A DNA stretch of 64,000 bases from Agelas oroides. Taxonomy: Eukaryota; Porifera; Demospongiae; Agelasida; Agelasidae. The position numbers and the translations under genes are program-made. The DNA is taken from the NCBI GenBank assembly GCA_949130485.1, contig OX422183.1:19127934-19191933 (forward strand), in the 5' to 3' direction. Shown here in pieces: positions 56,501-64,000 of this stretch (position 1 is its first letter; every line of letters starts with the position of its first letter). The notes below the pieces were generated by a model. That model was not told the origin of the DNA. It saw nothing but the letters and a program-made list of their open reading frames with translations, and ran no database searches.

Positions 56501-59500
56501 ATGTAATATTTGCAATACTGACATCAAAGCTAATCTTTAGTTTGTTTGCAATAGTCCTGCTTTGAATGATTGGAACAAAAGCACATGCATGGATAAGAAC
56601 TGGACAGATCCAGGCATGAGGCAAATTGTGTAGCAAACCGTTTCATGGAAGAAACAGTCAATCTTGTGTGGGTACTGCCAACTATTCAATTAGCTGTCAT
56701 CCAAACAGCTAAGGTAAGATTGAAATGTAAAAAAAAAGTGAGGTGAGGACTGCTACTTTTGCATCTGTGAACATTGAGTGCTTCCACAAAATTTGCAAAA
56801 TTCTGGTATAAGATACATTAAATGATACTGTAAATTTCTATCATCATTATGCATGACTAGTCAGGTACAAGATAAGCCACAATTTAAGTATGTGTTGGCC
56901 AGGAAGCTCTTTATTCTGCTATGAACAATTGCTGTCAGTACATTCTATGTACTTATGTGTGCAAGCTTAAAGATGTGTAACCCAAATAATGCAGTAGAGT
57001 AAAATAAAAGTAAGTTTAGGAAGCAAAGAACAGACTAGAGAGATAGTTCTGCAACAAAGACTGTGGTCTTACTGTGCATTTGGGTCTCCTCCTGCCTTCA
57101 ACAACAGATCCACAAGCTCCTTGTTGTTATCAGAGCAGGCAAAATGAAGAGGTGTCCACCCTCTCAGATCAGGGACATTGACAAGTGGTCCATTTCTGTA
57201 TTTGTAAAGAGACACCAATCACAACCACACTTCTCTGCACCAACCATAAAAGCCACGTACAGTGTGTAATATGTTGCTGTATAGAAACCCTCCTGTGGTT
57301 ATACCTAGAATTTGAATTCCTGTGTAATCATAAGCACCTATGTAGCTTCATCCCCAGGCCACATATGATTTTTGAGTGAAGGCTAACAAGGAAATTGCCA
57401 ACATAATTTTTCCTTTATAGATACTTTCTTCTAAATCTCTATTCTTGCATTCTGTGCTTTCCAAACTGAGCATACCAATTATTGTGTCATCACTTCCAGG
57501 GTTTTGGGCATGCTAGTGCTTTAAGAGGGACTTAAAATTGGCTAGCTTCCACTTCTGACTGGAGCTGCTGAATTGCTGCCTTGTAGGGTTTTAAAAGGTA
57601 CAAAACTGGCACACAAAAGTTCGGTATAGTGACTTCTTGTTACTCTCACACAGTAAAATGAATGTTATATAGCTATAGCCACTCTCACAGTGAAGAATGT
57701 AGTGACTGTACTCAAGGGGATCACAGCATGAGTCACCGGTGTTTGCCTGGATACCTGGTTTCTTCGTTTTGGAGATTTTAGTAGTGTTTTCTAAGCTACG
57801 TAGTATATTCACAGTCTCACTTCAAATATTTTTTGGTGAATTGATCTTCATTAAGTTAGAAAAACAACAATCTTAAGGGCAACTGACCCTTACTGAAGTT
57901 TGAACATGCACAAACAGTTATAGTTTGTGCATACACTCAGGCTACTCTTATGATTCTGAACTTTCATTTGACCTTTTGTAAACCCACTATGAATATATGT
58001 ATACTAGTGGAAATGTAAAACATTATAGGGGCAAGCCTGAGTGAGCAACTTTGGTGCAGCATCGTTTGACTGGTTAAAGCCTCACCAGTGCATTACCAAA
58101 TCACAACTTACAGATCATCCTGAGTTAGTGGGGAGGGAGGTTCCCTGGTTGCAATCCATGTGTTCGGTAGCGGGTGCTTAATTACACTTATAACTCATTA
58201 GGTACTATTGGATGTGCACATAAAAAAACTGGTTTCATATATACTACACACCCACACAACAGTGTGTGCGTGTCCCTTATATAGGTTATAATGCCAGAAC
58301 ATTTTCTATGGTGAAGTTGTAATGAAATGTTTCTTTCAAGACATAAATTGGTCAATGTCTGGACTGAAGTGATATACTTCATACTAGTCATAATTCTGTG
58401 GCTATGCAATCATGATTTGGTACTTCAGTGATACAAACATAACTCACTCATCACTGTCAATGATAAGAAGCTTCTGAAGGAGATTTTTATTCATCTTGCA
58501 CTGACAAGCCCAATGTAGGATAGTCTCCATCCCTTTCGCCTTCTGATAGGGATCTAAACAATTCACACACAACATTATTAACACAATAGATGTGATAAAG
58601 CTAGCCAGTGTGGCTGAATTATATATTGGGAGAGTAATTGCTATTCATAATATTTTCAACATGTACTTCCTGCATCATGAGGATAAAAGACCTCAGCGTT
58701 AGTAATGTTTGGTTAAACATTTTCAAGTGCGCACCTCTTTGTCAGGTTGCAAAGTTTTAATTATCTAATTAGCCAAATACCAAAGCGTAACTGAAGTCAC
58801 AGTTAGCCACAGTCAGAAAAACAACCCACACTTGAGATGCTAGCTACCTGCTATAGCATCGATTGTTTGGTAGTTGCAGTACTAGGTGCCTAGCATCTCA
58901 ACTGTGGATTGTTTGGTAGTTGCAGTACTAGGTGCCTAGCATCTCAACTGTGGATTGTTTGGGGGTTGCAGTACTAGGTGCCTAGCATCTCAACTGTAGA
59001 TTGTTTGGGGGTAGTTACAGTTGAAGCCAGAGTTGCCAGAGACTTTAAAATCAACAAAGTCACATGCAGGAGGTGTGGACTTGACCTTTGTGCCATTTTC
59101 GTTCTCTCTATGCTTCAAAAACTGTTCAAAAGTTATTTCTATCACCAGTACTTACTGGACTTAGCTCTTTGTTTTGTTTCTAAATCCTGCTTGGTAAGCA
59201 AGTAAGTTGATTATCAATGGACTTAGCTACTAATTTGTAGTCAGGAAAAAAAATTATATACGTACATGCCTGAATAGCACATACTTGCATTCTCAAATCG
59301 ACTCAGCCTAGCTTGCTACTACAAATGGTAATATACAGTTTATTTTATGATGGCCCCTGCATTCAGTCACATGACAAATGTTTTGATCAGTATACCCAAC
59401 TACGTACTTACATCTAAGAGTTCGTGCAGTTTTCATTTAAAAAAGATGCTACCTTTTTGTTTACCAGATCTCCAGAATCCCAACTGTGCCTTAGTTGGAA

Positions 59501-62500
59501 TAAATTGGTCATTCTTAAGGTAGGACAACCTTGAATCACAAATCTCCCAAGTCATGTGTATGGACAAATACATAAAGTCAAAGTGTACACAAGATTCACA
59601 GAAAGTTTGCATAGGTATGAAGGGTGTGGTAAGCAACGGTGAAAGACAGAGTGTTAAATGAAGACATGGTCCTACTGACAACAAAGGTTGTACCAACTGG
59701 TAAAATCAGCCCCTGAGCTGGTACAGCTGTTATCTAGTAACAAGTGGTTAAGTGCTAAATGTGTTTTTCACGGCACTATAGCTGGGTATTAAAACTACAC
59801 AAGGAGCTTGGGTATGCCACTCCACTACCTACGATCTAAGTATTCCAGCGGGTGCTAATTGAAGCCATGTAGAGGTGAGATGATAAGCAAAGCCAGCTAA
59901 CTTCTATATATGCTATAACGTAGGCCATTTAGTGTTGACCAGCTGGCCACGCTGCTAATTTGTGTATCTGTATCTGAGTTGTATAGAAGCTAAAAACACT
60001 GCCCAAAGCTTACTGAGAGATGTCGGTAGCATCACAGACATAGAGACTCACAATTTACATAAACAAGTCCACATTAAAAGCATAATATTATTTTTTTTTT
60101 GCAGGATTTCTACAATTCAGTTTTGAACATATCTAGCCATAGACACACAGTTTGGTGTTTAAACTTTAGTAGAAACAAATATACATACCTGCTCCCTTGT
60201 CAAGGAGTAGTTGTGCAATATCTAGCTGCCCATAGTAAACTGCCCAGTGTAAAGCAGTTCCATTGGCTACAGCAAATGGTGGAGACAAGGCAGTTCCACC
60301 TCTGCATTCATTGACTTTTGTGTCTTTATCCTTCAGCCATTCTTCTATAGTAGATTGGTCCCCCCTTTCAATAGCCTGTGAGGAGAACACAGTCAAAAAA
60401 GAAAGAGCTACTTCCGAATTTGCTTTATATTCCCATTTGACTACCTGTCTGCAGTCTCCAGAGCAGATGTTGCATTGCATATGATATAGGGTGGAGGTAC
60501 TTAGTTAGGGTTAGGGCTAGGGCATAAGCTAGGAATGTGGGTAGGAGCTCATTTCCTATACTGAGCCAGGTATATTAACTGAGTGTAATATTATACAATT
60601 TTTAATTTAATCATATGACTATATCACAGTCCATAGTTAAGCTCCATTAACAACAGTGAAATAAATGCCAAATAGTGTTGCAACATGTTTTTCTTGTAAT
60701 GTAAACAGTGAAAAAAGTGTAATAGCTCACTGATTGGCTGAACAACAGTGCAAAAAGTGTAATAACTCTCTGATTGGTTGGGAAACAGAATGTCAACAGT
60801 GCAAAAGTGTAATAGCTCACTGATTGGTCAGTGACTTGCAAGTACCAACAATTTGCTGTAAACTATCTGATGTACTATAAACTTGTAAACTTGCAAGTAA
60901 CAACAATTTGCTGTAAACTATACAGTGTACTGTAAACTTGTATACTATAAACTTGCCTATCTCATACATACTCATACTTATTGTAGTGTACTGTCAACTT
61001 GGCAAGGTTTACGATTAGCAATCAATAGCATGTTTTCTCGTACAATTTGGAATTAATAGCACATGAGTGTACTGGGTCACATGAGTGCTATTAATTCCAA
61101 ATTGTACGAGAAAACATGCTATTGATTGCTAATCGTAAACCTTGCCAAGTTGACAGTACACTACAATAAGTATGAGTATGTATGAGATAGGCAAGTTTAT
61201 AGTATACAAGTTTACAGTACACTGTATAGTTTACAGCAAATTGTTGTTACTTGCAAGTTTACAAGTTTATAGTACATCAGATAGTTTACAGCAAATTGTT
61301 GGTACTTGCAAGTCACTGACCAATCAGTGAGCTATTACACTTTTGATCAATAGCATGTTTTCTCGTACAATTTGGAATTAATAGCACTCATGAATGGCAT
61401 AATTGCACTCGGCTTCGCCTCGTGCAATTAATAGCCATTCACTCGTGCTATTAATCGCAAATTGCACTCGAAACCATGCTATTAATTATACAAACAGCAT
61501 TACAAATTTTTCATAAAGGCTTTGAGGCCCTGTGTATGAACACTAATCTCAAAAAACAAACATCTTACCGAGATAACAATAAAGCTTCACCGACATGTAC
61601 TGGGTCACTTAGACTATCTAGCCACTTAAAATGCAGCTGCTAGGTGCAAATAAAAGGCCAGACAGTACTGAAAGAAAGCACATACATTTCAAAAGTAATG
61701 AGTATCAGAACGCAATGAAGACAGTGTCTTCTGTTACGACACATTTAGGTTGGTCTTACAGTGCTTAGATCATCTTGCCTTAGCTCCATAGTTGATGTTA
61801 TAAGACAGAAAGAAAGAAAAAATTTCGCAGTCACAGGGAACCAAACCCAGGGCTCCTACATAGCTTGAGCCACTAGTGCTGTACCACTGAGCTTCAACAA
61901 CCTTTTCTGGTCAAGCTATAATAAAGTTCAGATGGCACATGCTAAGTGGCTGTCAGTTGGGTATTCTGCACCATATGTTTAGTACATATAGAGTAAGTTA
62001 GCAATCATCGGACGACAGGTATATTCGGACACTCAAATGCAGAGGGAAAACTGCGTAAACAGGTCTTGGGGTATCGTATCGATGCTAAAATCTCTTCAAA
62101 AGCAGCTTCAGAGAAGGCACAAACAACAGTGTAGATACACTTCTCTGAATATTGATGTTTTTCGGACGGCCATTTTATAGTTTCTAGCGCCAACAGAAAA
62201 CAATGCTCGGGCGTCATTTTTGGTACACCAGGTACCGCGTACCTCAGCTACAGTCTTGTGGTATCGCCGAATGTTTAAGCAGTTTTCCCTCCGCGTTTGA
62301 GCATCCGAATATTGCTGTCGTCCGATAATTGCTAACTTACTCTATAGTGAGGGCTGGTGGCTGTCTGGTTGTTAGTGGTAGAGCACTGGTAGCTCAAGCC
62401 AGCAACCCTGAGTTCATTTCTCAGTGACTACCAACTTTTCACTTTCCTCTATTTTTGCCTCATAACATGAAATATGTCTTCGTTTTAGCCGTACAGTGCG

Positions 62501-63848
62501 TAATTCAGTGAAACCTTTAAGCTACCTGAAAGTAGGAAAAACCTAACCCATCTTCTGATTTTACCAATAGTCTCTACCTGTTAGAAAACTCAATATATTA
62601 ACATGAAGTATGCAACACAGTCTCAACTTCTTCCATACGATACTAGCATTAAAAGTTCAAGTGACCACAAAAAATGAAGATTAACTTACCTCAATGATAT
62701 GCTGTGTTAGTTCAGATGTATTATCCTGATCACTGCTGGAATTGCCTTCCTGTGGCATAAATGCACATGTGAGTATTAGATGCAGCTCAAGCCATCTTCT
62801 TTTTCATGTTTTCTGGTTAATCAATAATCACAAAAGAGTTAACATTAACTAAGCATGCCAACACAACTACGGCTTCACTTATATGGTGAGGTCTATAACC
62901 ATTTTCAAACATTAGGAGGTAAGAGCTCTACGTTTTGCGACAACATTTTACATCCACTATTGTCCCTTAATCTATTATCCTGTAAGAACCGAACTGTTAA
63001 AGCGGTTTTGGATTGACATTCAGTTTAGAATAAACTTTTCAGTTTAGGATAAATCTCGAGGCTGATTTTGTAAAGAAAAGATGGTAAAGTATTTGTACCA
63101 TATTTGAGATTTAACTCCTTGGATTAGCCATTGTGTTATGCCTAGGTTCAACATTTTCTGAAATTGATTGTGTATGCACTTTCATAGTTTTACATTTGTT
63201 ATTCATATGAAACTGGTTTAACCTCTCAATTCAGAAATGTTCTCTGCAGTTTTACTTCTCCCTACTTTTCTGTTCTTTTTGTTTACACATTTGTTATATT
63301 TTCTGGCCACCTTTACCACACTCATGATTCCCTTTCTAGTGCCCAGGGATTTCATGGTCCACAAAAACAGGAAGCGAGTGGCCACATAGCCTCTACAGGA
63401 GCTTTACACCCTCTTAGGAGATTTGGAGGTTTCGATTAGAAAGTACGTACAATGTACTAGCAAACACATTTCCATGACTAACAAGAACATGCAATAAAGC
63501 TACTGATGTCAGGGAACCATCAAATGCAACCTTTAGTTACTGTAGTCTCGTGAAAGAGTGCCCACCCTCAAACCAATGTCCACCCCCTACTTTTGGCCCA
63601 ATTGCAGCCTCAAGCACTATGCATACCCAAGTTCGTGTTATACTTTACTAAAGGTTATTACAAGACTGTTTTGTGTAGAAGAATGTAGCAAATGCAGCTG
63701 TGCTCGGTAGTGAAGTTACACTCACTCACAGTGGCCTCTGTTCAGAGTGTTGCGTGCCCTCAGGACTAGAGCTTCCAAGGCTGGCAGCTTGGTTGTTTTG
63801 AGAACTACTGTACAAAGCATAAGAGCAACTAGGGGAGTCTGGGGCCAT
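53440..63848 (-). CDS. Ankyrin-repeat protein, seven exons, 252 codons
   Basis: Exons 63848-63730, 62735-62690, 60375-60189, 58553-58448, 57195-57073, 56223-56135, 53528-53440. Phases agree at every junction (2, 0, 1, 2, 2, 1) and the lengths sum to 759 nt: 252 residues plus TAA. Residues 1-50 are Ser/Gln-rich. From about 56, four to five ankyrin repeats follow; NGTALHWAVYYGQLDIAQLL (near 93), ETILHWACQCKMNKNLLQKL and RGWTPLHFACSDNNKELVDL are clear, the first and last are diverged. The end (QDMLEKAERKEQD) is a charged helix. Ankyrin repeats bind other proteins; there is no signal peptide, so it is probably cytosolic. The ATG has A at -3 and G at +4. Confidence 0.8.
53737..53800. repeat. Single eroded end of a CCGTATAGCGGG-type element
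   Basis: TACCATAAATCGGGAAATTT then TCGTTGTTGG resembles the left end of the element at 29407. No partner end was found nearby. Confidence 0.5.
54188..54245 (+). pseudogene. Fragment of an Ig-like exon end with its splice donor
   Basis: CCAATGATGTAGACC, then TACCCTCCAGATATTAGGTC match the last 50 bp of the Ig-like exon 40797-41131 and its GTCAGT donor, in the opposite orientation. The rest of the exon is absent. Confidence 0.65.
54246..56134. other. Ankyrin gene intron 6, with inverted duplication
   Basis: 55421-55585 and 55890-56052 are inverted copies of one roughly 165-bp segment (TTTCCTACAAAAAAGCTAC ... AGTACAAACTG), about 83% alike by eye. The right copy keeps a minus-strand ORF (56158-55745). 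It may be the arms of an old inverted-repeat element. Short GCTA repeats lie at 54386-54402. Confidence 0.55.
56135..56223 (-). CDS. Ankyrin gene exon 6
   Basis: 89 nt, phase 2 to 1: DIWNSKPVIRLRENAENYKK then IVDLLERHP, the second half of the last, diverged ankyrin repeat. Acceptor CTATTACTGTAG, donor GTAAGT. Confidence 0.78.
57073..57195 (-). CDS. Ankyrin gene exon 5
   Basis: 123 nt, phase 2 to 2. Carries the best repeat in the protein: RGWTPLHFACSDNNKELVDL then LLKAGGDPNAQ. Donor GTAAGA. Confidence 0.85.
57196..58447. other. Ankyrin gene intron 4
   Basis: No further exon or element recognised. Confidence 0.5.
58448..58553 (-). CDS. Ankyrin gene exon 4
   Basis: 106 nt, phase 1 to 2: DPYQKAKG, then METILHWACQCKMNKNLLQK and LLIIDSD. 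Donor GTGAGT. Confidence 0.8.
58861..59012. repeat. 46-bp minisatellite, 3.3 copies
   Basis: The unit starts GATTGTTTGGTAGTTGCAGT; copies start at 58861, 58907, 58953 and 58999, an exact 46-bp period. The preceding GAGATGCTAG is complementary to the CTAGCATCTC of each unit. Confidence 0.9.
59013..60188. other. Rest of ankyrin gene intron 3
   Basis: No exon or element recognised; a poly-T run is at 60087-60102. Confidence 0.5.
60189..60375 (-). CDS. Ankyrin gene exon 3
   Basis: 187 nt, phase 0 to 1: AIERGDQSTIEEWLKDKDTK, a glycine- and proline-containing linker, then NGTALHWAVYYGQLDIAQLL and LDKGA. Acceptor has a long pyrimidine tract (CTTTCTTTTTTGACTG ... CACAG); donor GTATGT. Confidence 0.85.
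60704..60835. repeat. Three imperfect roughly 50-bp tandem repeats
   Basis: AACAGTG, an A-run and AGTGTAATAGCTCACTGATT-GG recur three times; the last copy begins the palindrome. Confidence 0.75.
60802..61345. repeat. 544-bp near-perfect palindrome
   Basis: The left arm (60802-61062) and the right arm (61085-61345) are complementary, with no mismatch in the parts I compared. The spacer is 22 bp around ACTGGGTCAC. The innermost 42 bp of each arm (61021-61062 and complement) are one arm of the foldback element present complete at 61347-61483. Confidence 0.9.
61347..61483. mobile_element. 137-bp foldback element
   Basis: The left arm ATCAATAGCATGTTTTCTCG ... AATTAATAGCAC and the right arm GTGCTATTAATCGCAAATTG ... 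CCATGCTATTAAT are complementary with several mismatches. The centre is CACTCGGCTTCGCCTCGTG. Confidence 0.8.
61790..61905 (-). mobile_element. tRNA-derived SINE, copy 2
   Basis: Minus strand: box A AAGCTCAGTGGTACAGCA and box B GGGTTTGGTTCCC at tRNA spacing, then a T/C-rich tail ending TGTCTTATAAC. It is more diverged than the other two copies. Confidence 0.6.
61989..62344. mobile_element. TA-flanked inverted-repeat element (356 bp)
   Basis: Terminal repeats of about 72 bp: TAGAGTAAGTTAGCAATCAT, CGGACGACAG and GAGGGAAAACTGC in the left arm, complements at the right. TA on both sides (61987-61988, 62345-62346). The minus-strand ORF inside (62217-62005) shows no domain. Confidence 0.82.
62357..62470 (+). 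mobile_element. tRNA-derived SINE, copy 3
   Basis: Box A TTAGTGGTAGAGCACTGG and a box B-like GAGTTCATTTCTC, then the tail CTTTTCACTTTCCTCTATTT and TTGCCTCATAAC, which matches the tail of copy 1. It inserted just beside the 61989-62344 element. Confidence 0.65.
62690..62735 (-). CDS. Ankyrin gene exon 2
   Basis: SDQDNTSELTQHIIE. Starting after TTCCAG at 62736 keeps phase with exon 1. A better-looking acceptor (TTATGCCACAG, exon start 62749) would add EGNSS but needs phase 0, which exon 1 does not supply. Donor GTAAGT. Confidence 0.6.
62750..63729. other. Ankyrin gene intron 1
   Basis: No supported exon; AT-rich. Confidence 0.4.
63730..63848 (-). CDS. Ankyrin gene exon 1 (start)
   Basis: 119 nt from ATG: MAPDSPSCSYALYSSSQNNQ, then a Ser/Glu-rich stretch to EQRP. 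Donor GTGAGT, phase 2. Alternative: another ATG or a first exon beyond the window's right edge. Confidence 0.6.
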
Positions 63849-64000
63849 GCTCGCCCAGGAAAATTTATCATTATAGACACTCTCAGTGCAGTCCTGAGGC
63901 TATTTCTCGGCGATTGGTTGGTCTTGAACTGGGAGGTATACATGCACGCAGCATTATGTGTCTCCACCAGTAACAGCAAATTCATGAACGGTGAGGTGAA

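Overview
The window is eukaryotic. Genes are split into short exons with GT-AG introns, and the DNA is crowded with LTR, LINE, SINE and inverted-repeat elements. The extracellular modules (Ig-like, fibronectin III, sushi-like) and the tyrosine-rich receptor tail resemble predicted receptors of demosponges such as Amphimedon. That placement rests on memory of the families and was not tested by a search.

Positions 1 to about 16,857 are a 20-bp satellite array whose plus strand has almost no G. It is interrupted by three insertions: an intact young Ty3/Gypsy (Mag-like) retrotransposon (2755-7191), a 617-bp inverted-repeat element with a 9-bp target duplication (8446-9062), and a 5'-truncated non-LTR retrotransposon (about 10135-11246). 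Because the satellite has a strict period, it shows the pre-insertion sequence and so the exact target duplications. Every long ORF in the satellite is a by-product of a stop-free 20-mer.

From 17 to 22.7 kb there is a short plus-strand receptor-tail ORF and several small inverted-repeat elements.

The minus strand from about 50.4 down to 22.7 kb carries exons of one large type I receptor: a two-codon start exon, a signal-peptide exon, an Ig-like exon, two FN3 modules, a third FN3-like module, a sushi-like module, three consecutive transmembrane exons and a cytoplasmic tail. Exon phases agree throughout except at one gap between 40.8 and 36.4 kb, where a linking exon is missing or two genes meet. 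Its introns hold a Tigger/pogo relic, TA-flanked inverted-repeat elements, a LINE remnant and many foldback elements.

The minus strand from 63,848 to 53,440 carries a compact seven-exon ankyrin-repeat gene that can be assembled into an uninterrupted 252-codon frame. Its introns contain a 46-bp minisatellite, a 544-bp near-perfect palindrome built on a foldback element, and tRNA-derived SINEs.

The most unusual items are: a family of TAGCCTCGTTCCCAGGC-ended elements with 9-bp target duplications (as short as 55 bp); the giant palindrome; a 1.3-kb element with an 11-bp duplication; and the receptor's three frame-preserving transmembrane exons, which could let splicing set the number of membrane passes. 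I saw no CRISPR array, prokaryotic operon or rRNA.
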